Below are positions 1-7,123 of a stretch of 40,762 bases of DNA, piece after piece. Under the pieces are notes generated by a model that was given only the letters and a program-made list of their open reading frames with translations, was not told the origin of the DNA and ran no database searches. The DNA comes from a virus. How positions within the stretch are numbered: the stretch's first letter is position 1; each line of letters starts with the position of its first letter. Made by a program: the position numbers and the translations under genes. The stretch spans positions 1 through 40,762 of the IMG/VR virus record IMGVR_UViG_3300048922_000477. One strand, given 5' to 3'.

Positions 1-159
1 TTAGGTTGAGCGACCCTCGCTACGATTTTGTTGTTTTTTAACGCCCTTCCCATTTTTACGTTCGTATTGATGATGAATAAACCAAGCGACGAGCAGTACG
101 CCAGCCAGACCAAAAACGAACAACAACAGCTCTATTGCGGGACCCTCGTGTGAAAACAT
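1..159 (-). CDS. small single-pass membrane protein (52 aa), host chromosome
   Basis: A complete short reading frame on the minus strand, with its TAA stop at the first base of the window and an ATG at 159-157. A GAGGAA ribosome site lies 6 nt upstream of the ATG. The product has a short acidic N-terminus, one hydrophobic segment at about residues 9-27 (IELLLFVFGLAGVLLVAWFI) and a basic, Lys/Arg-rich tail, so it should insert once in the inner membrane with the positive tail in the cytoplasm. It lies outside the prophage junction and belongs to the host. I do not recognise a family. Composition and the ribosome site make it likely to be real. Confidence 0.6.
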   Translation of the reverse strand: MFSHEGPAIELLLFVFGLAGVLLVAWFIHHQYERKNGKGVKKQQNRSEGRST

Positions 160-495
160 GTTTCGTTCCTCGTCCTGAAGTATCGCGCCTCAAAAACTGG
201 CGCCTCCGAAATTATCCGTAACAATCCATACATTTTCAGGGTAGACGCCGAAACTCGAGGTGACAACCCCAATACTCACGGAACCATTGATCTAGACACG
301 TCATTCGTCGAAAAAACGTTCGCGAGCGCGCTAGCGTCAGCGATACGAGCACAAGAAGGAGGTCGTGACTACTGCACCTGCCCCAATCGCAAACCGCTTG
401 AAATGATGCGGAAACGATCAGGATTGAGGCGGGGTAGCCGCCCCAAACCCCAGAAACACAAAAGCCCCGCTAGTGCGGGGCTTTCGTTTGAATCT
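160..495. other. chromosomal intergenic stretch left of the prophage
   Basis: No convincing gene on either strand. It contains the upstream region of the small membrane protein gene and, at 461-484, a terminator hairpin that would serve the original tRNA-Ser gene. Short frames over 369-609 run across the tRNA remnant and terminator and are not coding. Confidence 0.6.
461..484 (-). terminator. rho-independent terminator of the split tRNA-Ser gene
   Basis: A 10-bp stem (AAAGCCCCGC / GCGGGGCTTT) with a TAGT loop. On the minus strand it is followed by TTGTGTTT. It lies 11 nt beyond the CCA end of the tRNA fragment, as expected for the tRNA transcription unit. On the + strand the arm also ends in TTT, so it may work in both directions. 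Confidence 0.75.
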
Positions 496-559
496 TGGCG
501 GGAAACCAGGGATTCGAACCCTGGAGACGCTATTAACGTCCGCCGGTTTTCAAGACCGA
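496..559 (-). other. prophage attachment site: 3' fragment of tRNA-Ser(UGA)
   Basis: Read on the minus strand this is the anticodon stem-loop (CTTGAAA loop, anticodon TGA), a long serine-type variable arm, the T-arm with TTCGAAT and the CCA end at 498-496. The acceptor 5' strand and D-arm are absent: bases right of about 560 do not fold as a tRNA. This is the expected left junction of an element integrated into the 3' half of tRNA-Ser. The phage should carry an identical 3' end that restores the gene at the right junction, just past 40762. The exact core boundary cannot be set without attR. Confidence 0.8.
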
Positions 560-766
560 TATGCAAACACAATCAGGCCGTGGCCTTGAGAGCCATCGGA
601 GTTCCTTAATCGCTAACATCTGACCGGGCTGGAAGCCGCATTCTACAAGGGGTGCGCTTTTAGTTTCGGAACCGATTTACCCCCTCATCCGGCGTTCTGC
701 CGATCATACAAAACCACCCCAGAAGCACATCCGGTACTACGCTGTTTACTCCACGGAGAAACAACG
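560..766. other. prophage left-end non-coding stretch
   Basis: Prophage DNA between the attachment core and the first phage gene. No coding frame with a ribosome site is visible. It probably holds integrase arm-binding sites of attP, but I see no clear repeats that would prove it. Confidence 0.4.
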
Positions 767-976
767 ATGCCAAATTCAGACCTGATCCCCACCCTGCTTT
801 CAAAGCTCTACGAAAACCAACTAGCCCTCGAAGCTTCCATCATGGAGTTGTCAAACTGGGTGGCGCAGCGAGGCTCTGCCGATGTCGCCGAGAATGTGCG
901 CGGAGCGCTGGACACAATCGACCGCAACGAGGAATTCATCAAACTGAGTCTGGCAGTCCTCATGTCGCCCGAGTGA
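767..976 (+). CDS. small hypothetical prophage protein (69 aa)
   Basis: ATG is preceded by GGAG 9 nt upstream (CGGAGAAACAACG). The product is acidic and probably all-helical, with no Cys, signal peptide or membrane segment. Its sequence looks like a small helical bundle (EASIMELSNWVAQRG, then DTIDRNEEFIKLSLAVL). It is the first gene inside the left junction, convergent with umuC and separated from it by a hairpin. Function unknown. A left-end accessory gene is likely. Confidence 0.6.
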   Translation: MPNSDLIPTLLSKLYENQLALEASIMELSNWVAQRGSADVAENVRGALDTIDRNEEFIKLSLAVLMSPE

Positions 977-977
977 A

Positions 978-995
978 GCTCATCAGGTGATGAGC
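978..995. terminator. hairpin between convergent genes
   Basis: Inverted repeat GCTCATCA / TGATGAGC between the stop of the 69-aa gene and the stop of umuC. The T-run is weak (GCGTTTCT on the + strand), so it may be a modest bidirectional terminator. Confidence 0.4.
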
Positions 996-1001
996 GCGTT
1001 T

Positions 1002-2279
1002 CTACTTGCAAGCCACCGACCAAAGCTGATCCAGCCTCGTCGTATAGCTCTGGCTCATCATTTCCCGGCGCATCCCCCAGTCGGGGTTTGTCGGCACGCT
1101 GGCCGAACGTAGCGTTCCCCTTCCCCACCTTTCGTTGATCCGGTCAAGCACGGCCATCACCCTGGTGGCCTCGGCTGGCTGAGACACCGCAAATAGATCA
1201 TCCGTGTATTCGCCTGGCTGGCACAGATTGAGCAACATCACCTCGGCTTTGCTGTATTTGAAGCCTGGGCGGTAGATGTGATCGACCGCATCGACGGCAG
1301 CCTTTGTCAGCAGGCGTACGTCATCGGTGGGGTACAGTAGATCTACTACCACCCCGTTTGCGTACTTGGCCTCGTCCGGATTGAACATGCCTGTCCGGAT
1401 GCAGACACGGACCTTTTTGCACAGTGAGCCTTGGGCGCGAAGCTTTTCAGAGGCGCGCATCATGTAGGTGGCCAACGCTTCTTTGATCGGCGGCAGCTCC
1501 GTAAGGCGCTTGCCAAACATCCGGCTACAGCAGATTTCCTGTTTGGGTGGGTCGGGCTCGTCCAGCTCCAGGCATGAGGTGCCGGCCAACTCGCGGGCAG
1601 TCTTCTCGATCACAACGCTGAACTTCTTGCGGAGCGTCCACGCGTCGGCCTTGGCCAGGTCCATAGCGGACTTGATACCCAGCGCGTCGAGGTGGAGTTT
1701 CATCTTCCGCCCGACACCCCACACCTCCGAAACGTCGGTGTTGCGCAATACCCAGTCACGCTTGGCCGGATCGGTGATGTTTACCACCCCGCCGGTCTGG
1801 GCTTGCAAGCGCTTCGCTGTGTGGTTGGCCAGCTTAGCCAGGGTCTTGGTGTGGGCGATTCCCACCCCCACCGGGATTCCGGTGTACTGAAAGACCCTGG
1901 TGCGAATCTGGCGGCCGAGGGCATCCAGACCTTCGATACCCGACAGATCGGCAAAAGCCTCATCGATGCTGTATATCTCGACGGCGGGCACCATGCTCTC
2001 GATCAGCGTCATGACTCGCTCGCTCATATCCCCGTACAGGGCGTAATTTGAGGAAAACGGGACAATGCCGTGCTGCTTGAGCTTGTGCTTGATCTGGAAA
2101 TACGGCTCCCCCATTTTGATAAATGGCTTGGCATCGTAGCTACGAGCAATCACACAGCCGTCGTTGTTCGAAAGGACGACGATAGGCACCTTTGCCAGAT
2201 CCGGGCGAAAGACACGCTCGCAGCTCGCATAAAAGCTGTTGCAGTCGATCAGGGCAAAGACTGGTTCCGGCTTAGACAT
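1002..2279 (-). CDS. umuC: UmuC-like Y-family DNA polymerase (Pol V subunit)
   Basis: Translesion polymerase catalytic subunit that copies damaged template after processing of its UmuD partner. The full 425-aa length matches the family. The N-terminal palm motif has Asp12 (LIDCNSFYASCERVF). The second metal-binding motif is IYSIDEAFADL with Asp106-Glu107. Helix-hairpin-helix DNA-binding sequence around VWGVGRKM follows, and a C-terminal little-finger domain and DUF4113-like tail complete the protein. The start overlaps the end of the umuD-like gene by 8 nt, giving a coupled umuD-umuC operon behind a LexA box. It acts in the cytoplasm on DNA. Carriage by the prophage means the lysogen gains SOS mutagenesis or damage tolerance. 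Confidence 0.95.
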   Translation of the reverse strand: MSKPEPVFALIDCNSFYASCERVFRPDLAKVPIVVLSNNDGCVIARSYDAKPFIKMGEPYFQIKHKLKQHGIVPFSSNYALYGDMSERVMTLIESMVPAVEIYSIDEAFADLSGIEGLDALGRQIRTRVFQYTGIPVGVGIAHTKTLAKLANHTAKRLQAQTGGVVNITDPAKRDWVLRNTDVSEVWGVGRKMKLHLDALGIKSAMDLAKADAWTLRKKFSVVIEKTARELAGTSCLELDEPDPPKQEICCSRMFGKRLTELPPIKEALATYMMRASEKLRAQGSLCKKVRVCIRTGMFNPDEAKYANGVVVDLLYPTDDVRLLTKAAVDAVDHIYRPGFKYSKAEVMLLNLCQPGEYTDDLFAVSQPAEATRVMAVLDRINERWGRGTLRSASVPTNPDWGMRREMMSQSYTTRLDQLWSVACK

Positions 2280-2697
2280 GGCTGCGCACGGTGTTGGTGA
2301 TCACACCCCAGATGGAAAGTTCGTCTCCCTCCAGGATGTAGCGTGCCGGATATTTCGGGTTTTCCGACAACAGGATGACCTCTTTCCCGCGCCTGCACAG
2401 CCGCTTGCAGATGGGGTCATTGTTGAGAAGTGCCACGACCACGTGCCCGTGGGCCGGCTCAATGGACCGGTCTACGACAGCCAGGTCACCCTCGAAAATA
2501 CCGGCCCCCTGCATGCTCTCACCGGTGATGGCTATCAGGTAGACGTGCGGCGCCCTGATATTTAAGACCTCATCCAATGAGATGTGCTGCTCGATGTGAT
2601 CGGCTGCCGGCGATGGAAAACCCGCTGGCACCCGAAACGAGCAGAAAGGCAGCTTCGTGCCGCCTTCGGATATAGGGCCTAAAATGGTAAAGCTCAT
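2272..2697 (-). CDS. umuD: UmuD-like self-cleaving S24 protein
   Basis: Partner of the adjacent Y-family polymerase. The 141-aa protein has a short N-terminal arm ending in the Ala25-Gly26 cleavage bond (PAGFPSPAADH, close to the E. coli UmuD context), then the S24 protease fold with Ser61 (TGESMQGAG) and Lys98 (CKRL) as the dyad. It is the first gene of the operon and sits directly downstream of a near-perfect LexA box, so it should be SOS-induced. RecA filaments would stimulate its self-cleavage. There is no HTH domain, which separates it from LexA and CI. Confidence 0.93.
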   Translation of the reverse strand: MSFTILGPISEGGTKLPFCSFRVPAGFPSPAADHIEQHISLDEVLNIRAPHVYLIAITGESMQGAGIFEGDLAVVDRSIEPAHGHVVVALLNNDPICKRLCRRGKEVILLSENPKYPARYILEGDELSIWGVITNTVRSHV

Positions 2698-2717
2698 GAC
2701 GCAGCCTTCTACAAATA

Positions 2718-2733
2718 CTGTACGAATGTACAG
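2718..2733. promoter_or_regulatory. LexA (SOS) box between umuD and the SRAP gene
   Basis: CTGTACGAATGTACAG fits the gammaproteobacterial CTG-N10-CAG LexA site with strong internal dyad symmetry. It lies 21 bp upstream of the umuD start and 64 bp upstream of the divergent SRAP gene start, so it can control both. Confidence 0.88.
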
Positions 2734-2796
2734 TTAACTTTGCAGTCGGCTTTCGGTCAATTTTTCTGTAGGGGATTTCGACAGACGGAGGGGCTT

Positions 2797-3474
2797 ATGT
2801 GCGGGAGGATTTCGCAGTACAGCGATATTCGAGAGTACGTTGCAACGCTGGCCATGGTCGGCACCCTGGTGAACTTCGTGGGTGAGGCGCCGATTGAGCG
2901 CTACAACGTCGCCCCGTCCACCCAGGTCGTCCTACTCCACATCCAGGGCGAGCTGTTGCATGCCGACTCCGTACGCTGGGGATGGCGGCCGCACTGGGCC
3001 AAGGACCGCGCTGCGCCGATCAATGCCCGCGTCGAGAAGGTAGCCCACGGGCCATTCTTCCGAGCGATATGGCCACACCGGGCAATCACACCAATTGATA
3101 ACTGGTTTGAGTGGGTGGATGAAGGTGGGCCGAAGAAACAGCCCTACCTGATCCGCCGGCGTGACGGCGCCCCCGTGCTGTGTGCGTCCATCGGCCAACT
3201 ACCCGATGCCGATGAAGGCCCGGGCGAGCATGACGGCTTTGTGATCATCACCGCCGACAGTGCCGGCGGCATGGTGGACATTCACGACCGGCGCCCCGTG
3301 GTACTGGCGCCAGACCTGGCCCGGGAATGGTTGGACCTAACCACGCCAAGAGAGCGTGCCGAGCAGATAGTACTGCACCAGGGCGAGCCAGCGGAGGTGT
3401 TTGAGTGGTTCAAAGTCGACACGGCGGTGGGCAATGTAAGGAACAAAGGTCCGGAGCTGATCGAACCTGTATAG
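2797..3474 (+). CDS. yedK: SRAP-domain abasic-site processing protein (HMCES/YedK family)
   Basis: Forms a covalent link to abasic sites in single-stranded DNA and so shields them from error-prone processing. The start at 2797 is fixed by biology: the family needs Cys2 exposed after Met removal, and the protein begins MCGRISQYS, with a GGAGGGG ribosome site before the ATG. An in-frame Met at 2740 would bury the cysteine. Other family motifs are YNVAPSTQV (Asn in the active site), ARVEKVAHGPFF (Glu), and DIHDRRPVVL (catalytic His). Length is 225 aa, normal for the family. It is divergent from umuDC and shares its LexA-box region, making a compact damage-response module. It may help the phage survive DNA damage during SOS induction. 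Confidence 0.92.
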   Translation: MCGRISQYSDIREYVATLAMVGTLVNFVGEAPIERYNVAPSTQVVLLHIQGELLHADSVRWGWRPHWAKDRAAPINARVEKVAHGPFFRAIWPHRAITPIDNWFEWVDEGGPKKQPYLIRRRDGAPVLCASIGQLPDADEGPGEHDGFVIITADSAGGMVDIHDRRPVVLAPDLAREWLDLTTPRERAEQIVLHQGEPAEVFEWFKVDTAVGNVRNKGPELIEPV

Positions 3475-3772
3475 CGATGCGTGCCGGGAGCCGCAAACAA
3501 AGGATTTCGAATCCGTTATCAATCATAAAATTATTGAGATACAAATATTTTTTATCAATATAATCAATGACATTAGCGATGTCATGTCACCGCAGCATTC
3601 CATATGATTTGGGGGACCAATCCCCTCAAAATTCCCCCACGTCCATTATCATCGCAACAAAAAGCCTTCCGATCCTTGAGATAAGCTCGCACAGCCACCA
3701 TTTAGCCATCAACCATCCCGCCACACACAGGCAAAGGGAAGGCGAAATACACTAACTCAAAAGGATGGAGAA
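3475..3772. other. AT-rich intergenic region with an inverted repeat
   Basis: No supported gene: a 62-residue frame at 3567-3755 has no ribosome site and unlikely composition. The region is clearly more AT-rich than the SRAP gene to its left and probably contains the promoter of the 107-aa gene. It holds the palindrome listed at 3567-3585. Confidence 0.5.
3567..3585. repeat. inverted repeat ATGACAT-N5-ATGTCAT
   Basis: A perfect 7-bp inverted repeat with a 5-bp spacer in the AT-rich gap upstream of the 107-aa gene. It looks like an operator for a dimeric regulator, but nothing in the window identifies the protein. Confidence 0.5.
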
Positions 3773-4096
3773 ATGGCCAAAAAGTCAAGGTTCTACCACA
3801 TCAAAACCCGCAACGGCTATGGCCCTTTAGGGGACTGGATCGTCCCGGCGCGAACAAAACTACATGCCGAGAGCTACTTTAGAACTCAAGACGTTGCTAC
3901 GTACTACAGCAAGCACATCGGCCAAGTCGATGTCCAAACCTATCCCGATACAAGCAGTGGCGTGATCTTCTTCGCAACGATCCACGAACAACTGTTCCGA
4001 TTTGAACAGGGAGAGGTAGGATACGACTGGCTTAAAGAGCTCTTCCTGTCCCAGTACAACGTGGCAGAGCAAGACTTGATGGAGGATTTTGACTGA
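3773..4096 (+). CDS. hypothetical protein (107 aa)
   Basis: ATG is preceded by AAAGGATGGAGAA, a good ribosome site. The product is rich in aromatic residues (FYHIKTRNGYGPLGDWIV; YDWLKELFLSQYN) with an acidic C-terminus (LMEDFD) and no membrane segment. It is a soluble cytoplasmic protein of unknown function. The gene is AT-richer than the late genes, stands alone in its own orientation between the SOS block and the lysis genes, and converges on the o-spanin gene. Position and composition suggest an accessory (moron) gene. Confidence 0.65.
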   Translation: MAKKSRFYHIKTRNGYGPLGDWIVPARTKLHAESYFRTQDVATYYSKHIGQVDVQTYPDTSSGVIFFATIHEQLFRFEQGEVGYDWLKELFLSQYNVAEQDLMEDFD

Positions 4097-4115
4097 GGGA
4101 TTTTCGGAGCATCGG

Positions 4116-4373
4116 TCAGCGGCAGGCGTTGACCGCGGACTCCAGGACGCGCTCATAACCGATCCGCTGTCGACGCTCAGCCAGCAGCGCCCGCACCTTC
4201 ACTTCCAGGCTGTCGGACTTCTTGAGTCCGGCGGCTGCCCACGGCGGCACTGCCACTGCCTTCGTCTTGCACGGAACCAGCACCGGCACGTCTACCCGCA
4301 CTGTTCGCACCTCGTGCTCCCTCTCCGCGCATCCGGCCAGCACCAGGGTCAGCGCCACCACCAGATATCTCAT
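4116..4373 (-). CDS. o-spanin (Rz1/LysC-like outer-membrane lipoprotein)
   Basis: Outer-membrane half of the spanin pair that fuses inner and outer membranes at the last step of lysis. The 85-aa product has a lipoprotein signal with lipobox LVLAGC, lipidated Cys at residue 15, followed by a charged then Pro/Val-rich stretch (VDVPVLVPC). The start overlaps the i-spanin stop by 4 nt (ATGA), so the two are translationally coupled. It is the last gene of the leftward late operon. It is long for an Rz1 and is not embedded in the i-spanin gene. Confidence 0.8.
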   Translation of the reverse strand: MRYLVVALTLVLAGCAEREHEVRTVRVDVPVLVPCKTKAVAVPPWAAAGLKKSDSLEVKVRALLAERRQRIGYERVLESAVNACR

Positions 4374-4741
4374 AACCCCAGCTCCTGATCGATAATCGAC
4401 GCGGCAGCCTGGGCAGAATCGCCGTCGGTTCGCTCCTGCAATAGCCGATTGGCTGCGGCGTAGTCTGGCTGGGCCTCTTGCGCTGCCTTGTCCTGGGCCA
4501 GGGTTGCCGCCTGCTCGCGATCCTTTCCCGCCTGGGCCAGCTCGCCCAGCTTCCGCCCCTGCTCGCCCGCCATCGCTTCCAGGTTGTCGCGGGCAGCCTT
4601 GGTACTGACCAGATCGCTATTGGCCGAATCGAGCAGCGGCCGATAATGACTGGAGGCAAGCCATACACCACCAGCGGCACCCAGCACGAGAAACAGGATC
4701 GCAGCCAGTCCCAGGCTAAGCAGATCATGCACGGCCGTCAT
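4370..4741 (-). CDS. i-spanin (Rz/LysB-like)
   Basis: Inner-membrane half of the spanin complex. An N-terminal transmembrane segment (about residues 9-29, LGLAAILFLVLGAAGGVWLA) is followed by a long Ala/Gln/Glu-rich helical periplasmic domain that should form a coiled coil and contact the o-spanin across the periplasm. Total 123 aa. It overlaps the endolysin stop by 4 nt and the o-spanin start by 4 nt, making a tight endolysin-Rz-Rz1 cassette. Recognition rests on topology and position rather than on conserved residues. Confidence 0.8.
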   Translation of the reverse strand: MTAVHDLLSLGLAAILFLVLGAAGGVWLASSHYRPLLDSANSDLVSTKAARDNLEAMAGEQGRKLGELAQAGKDREQAATLAQDKAAQEAQPDYAAANRLLQERTDGDSAQAAASIIDQELGL

Positions 4742-5271
4742 GGCAGCACCTTCAGCGCCTTGTCATACAGCGCCTTGCGGTCATCCTGCCCGTTGAGCCC
4801 ACCATTGATGCGTCGAGTGATCGTCACGAACGCCCCCTGGTCAGCCAGATTGTTCAGCCCACGGGTGGACCAGAACCACGCCGCCGACATTGCGGCATAT
4901 CGCGCTTGCTCCAGCAACGTGGGTTGATTGATCAGGTCCAAGCCCAACGCATCACCACATGCCTTGTAGTTTGCCCGGCCAGTAATCTGGATCAGGCCAC
5001 GACCACGGTACTTGGAGCCGTCGCCCGCTACTGTGTTGCCCAGGTCAGCGCGACCCTCATAGCCGGCCTGCGCCGCCGTCGGCCCCCAAATCTCGCGCAC
5101 GTAACGCAGTTGGCCAGACTCGTGCCCTACCTGGGCAATGAACGCAGCTATGCGCAAGCGGGTCACGATCCCGTACTTGCCCATGGCAGTGTTCAATACA
5201 GGAACAAAAACGCCGGCTTGGCGGCCGGCGTTCGGGAGGATTTGCAGCAACTGCTGCTGGGTAATCGACAT
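4738..5271 (-). CDS. endolysin, glycoside hydrolase family 19 (chitinase-like muramidase)
   Basis: Cleaves peptidoglycan glycan strands to lyse the host. The 177-aa protein is essentially one GH19 domain: QVGHESGQLRYVREIWGPT carries the two acidic catalytic residues (Glu51 and Glu60), then YEGRADLGN, the GSKYRGRGLIQITGRANY core motif, and TRRINGG near the end. There is no signal peptide, so release needs a holin. That gene is not here but about 21 kb upstream, at the beginning of the late operon. Start ATG at 5271 follows GGAGTCAGT. Confidence 0.93.
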   Translation of the reverse strand: MSITQQQLLQILPNAGRQAGVFVPVLNTAMGKYGIVTRLRIAAFIAQVGHESGQLRYVREIWGPTAAQAGYEGRADLGNTVAGDGSKYRGRGLIQITGRANYKACGDALGLDLINQPTLLEQARYAAMSAAWFWSTRGLNNLADQGAFVTITRRINGGLNGQDDRKALYDKALKVLP

Positions 5272-5329
5272 ACTGACTCCTAACGAGAGTAACCCCCCGC
5301 ACGGCGGGGAGCGGTGATACCAGTCCCGG

Positions 5330-6376
5330 TCAAAGGTTTACAACCTTGACCGGCTTTTTCTCCTTCTTCTTTTTCTTGCCTTTAGCGGTGGCCTTGCCCT
5401 TTTTCCCGCCATTACATTCAACCGTCGTACTCCAGCCGGATTGGGTAAACACCTGCTCCACCGAGTCCACCAGGTATTCGCCATCCAAGCCGCCCTTGAA
5501 CCCCACGGCGTTGATTTGTCGCTCGGCAAACAGGTCAGTGCGCCCAGCCATTTCGAGCCGGACGCCGGCCGTCGAACGATTAAAGGCCGCCAGCCTGGCC
5601 TTGGCGGCCTGCTCAGCGGCGCTTTTGTTCGGGTAGATATGCCGGTCTGTGTGAACTGGGGGGAGGCCGCCCGGGGCGTCTTCATTGTCCAGGGACACAA
5701 TGGAAAGTTTGCCGCTCGCCTTGTCTTGGTACTTGGTCGCCACGGCCTTATGGGTGCTACGGTCGCCAAGCCGGAATTGCCAGCGACTTACATCGCTGCG
5801 CGTTACGGTAACGACGCCCAGCGCTTTGCCGCTCGCGCTTTGCCCGCCCTGCCGGGGCATAACTACCAACTTCCCGTCACCGACCTTCGCCGTGCAGTCG
5901 TACTGCTTGGCCAAGCGCGTGATGAAATTAAAATCCGACTCGCTCAGCTGGTCAGTCCTGGGCACTTTGGTGGCGACCGAACATGCCGCCTGCCAGCCGT
6001 TCCTGGCCGCGATATCGCGCACGATTTCCGACAGCGGCACGTTTTCCCAGCTGCCGTTGCGAATGGTCTTGCCGCTCCCACGCATGTCGCTGGCCTTGCC
6101 CCTGATTACCAACGTGTCCGGTGGGCCGGACAATTCCACCTCATCTACGACATAACGGCCCAGGCGGGCCAATGCGCTGCCGACATACCCCAAGTAAAGC
6201 TCAATGCCAGCACCGCGCGCCGGTAGCGAGACCACGCCGTCGCGGTCATCAATGCGCAACTCAAATTCGTCCGAATCCATCCCGGGCTTGTCCGACGTGC
6301 GCAACAGCAAAAGCCGATCGTTAATCGTGGCGGTAATGTCCGCCCCGTCCGCGACGATCCGAAAAGTTGGTTTCAT
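5330..6376 (-). CDS. D: P2 gpD-like late control / baseplate hub protein
   Basis: Baseplate hub that sits between the tail tube and the spike, equivalent to T4 gp27. The 348-aa protein begins with the conserved two-barrel region (FRIVADGADITATINDRLLLL, then DEFELRIDD), the central LSESDFNFITRLAKQYDC motif typical of gpD, and a Lys-rich extended C-terminus (GKATAKGKKKKKEKK). That basic tail is unusual and may be disordered. It follows gene X in the tail operon, separated from it by a gene on the other strand. Confidence 0.93.
   Translation of the reverse strand: MKPTFRIVADGADITATINDRLLLLRTSDKPGMDSDEFELRIDDRDGVVSLPARGAGIELYLGYVGSALARLGRYVVDEVELSGPPDTLVIRGKASDMRGSGKTIRNGSWENVPLSEIVRDIAARNGWQAACSVATKVPRTDQLSESDFNFITRLAKQYDCTAKVGDGKLVVMPRQGGQSASGKALGVVTVTRSDVSRWQFRLGDRSTHKAVATKYQDKASGKLSIVSLDNEDAPGGLPPVHTDRHIYPNKSAAEQAAKARLAAFNRSTAGVRLEMAGRTDLFAERQINAVGFKGGLDGEYLVDSVEQVFTQSGWSTTVECNGGKKGKATAKGKKKKKEKKPVKVVNL
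5801..5813. repeat. palindrome CGTTACGGTAACG (copy 1 of 6)
   Basis: Inside gene D, encoding Val-Thr-Val-Thr on the minus strand. One of six CGTTAC-N(1-2)-GTAACG palindromes, all in the late region. Confidence 0.7.
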
Positions 6377-6417
6377 TGGGTGATCCCGAATGACGGATAG
6401 ACTCAGGGCCTGGCCGC

Positions 6418-6424
6418 TATAGAA
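6418..6424 (+). promoter_or_regulatory. possible -10 element for the 152-aa + strand gene
   Basis: TATAGAA about 40 bp upstream of the start at 6462. The -35 region has no good match at the right spacing, so this is only a tentative promoter. A gene embedded in reverse orientation in the tail operon needs its own promoter. Confidence 0.25.
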
Positions 6425-6461
6425 TTTGCGGCTGATTAATCAGCCAGTAAGGAATGAATGG

Positions 6462-6920
6462 ATGAAACGGATTTGCCTAGTGGGCTTGCTCGCCTGCGCC
6501 GCCCTGCCTGCCATCGGCCAGGAAAAGCTCAGGATTATTGACCTGGGCGAGCCTGACCCGACGACCAGCCAAGCGCCCAGCGAACCGAGGCCAACGGCCC
6601 CGGCGCCAACAGCGGGCCAGGCCCTGGCCTTTATCGAACGCTTGAGCGCGACTGTAGAAAAGGGCATGGAACAACTCAGTAACCCGCAGGCCGACCCGAA
6701 CCAACGGCGCAGGCAGGCTCAGGCGCTGGCCGCGCTCGAGGACGAAGCGCAACGCTTCGGCGTGCTGTTTACGCCCTTCCACAAGTGCAATGAGGCCGCT
6801 ATAGACGCGGCATCAGCCTGGCAAGGACTGATAGCCAACGATGCCAAACGCTTCGATAGCGCGTTCGACAGCTACGCCAAGGCCGAAACGGAATGCCGGG
6901 AAGCGGCGGACCAAGGCTAG
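6462..6920 (+). CDS. secreted hypothetical protein, moron gene inside the tail operon
   Basis: The 152-aa product starts at 6462, where a typical Sec signal peptide begins (MKRICLVGLLACAALPAIGQ, cleavage probably near Ala-Ile-Gly-Gln) and TAAGGA sits 8 nt upstream. The mature part has a Pro/Thr/Ala-rich linker, then a helical region with two cysteines (HKCNEAA and AETECREA) that could form a periplasmic disulfide. It is transcribed against the surrounding late genes and overlaps the end of gene X by 4 nt. Such a location is typical of a gene expressed in the lysogen. Function unknown; an envelope-modifying or superinfection role is only an inference. Confidence 0.7.
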   Translation: MKRICLVGLLACAALPAIGQEKLRIIDLGEPDPTTSQAPSEPRPTAPAPTAGQALAFIERLSATVEKGMEQLSNPQADPNQRRRQAQALAALEDEAQRFGVLFTPFHKCNEAAIDAASAWQGLIANDAKRFDSAFDSYAKAETECREAADQG

Positions 6921-7123
6921 TCCCACAACATCACGACTTCTTCCCGCGCGGCCGGCAACTCAGGCAGCACAATGACCACGCCGGACCGGTAAGGCTGCAC
7001 CTCATCGGCAAGGCCCTGATTGGCATCAAGCACGGCCTCCATGGTGCCGTTGAGGTGGCCATAGAAGTTATGACAGATGGTGTCCAACAGATCCCCGTCA
7101 GCCGTTCTGCATGTCGTCGCCAT
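6917..7123 (-). CDS. X: P2 gpX-like tail protein (LysM-type)
   Basis: Small tail protein of 68 aa with the gpX fold: the GDLLDTICHNFYG motif is the typical LysM-like helix, then VLDANQGLADEVQPYRSGVVIVLPEL. The ATG at 7123 gives the normal family length. An in-frame extension to 7234 lacks family sequence and would run deep into gene U. It overlaps the end of gene U by 26 nt. It probably links tube and baseplate. Confidence 0.9.
   Translation of the reverse strand: MATTCRTADGDLLDTICHNFYGHLNGTMEAVLDANQGLADEVQPYRSGVVIVLPELPAAREEVVMLWD

Noticed and set aside
1468-2565. Several + strand frames over umuC/umuD
   Set aside because: All lie antisense to conserved genes and show no motif or ribosome site.
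4177-4728. 183-codon minus-strand frame overlapping the spanin genes
   Set aside because: Arg/Trp/Pro-rich noise. The two spanin frames show lipobox, membrane segment and coupled overlaps.
5295-5309. CCCCGC-ACG-GCGGGG hairpin after the endolysin start
   Set aside because: It lacks a T-run on both strands and has a three-base loop; too weak to call a terminator.
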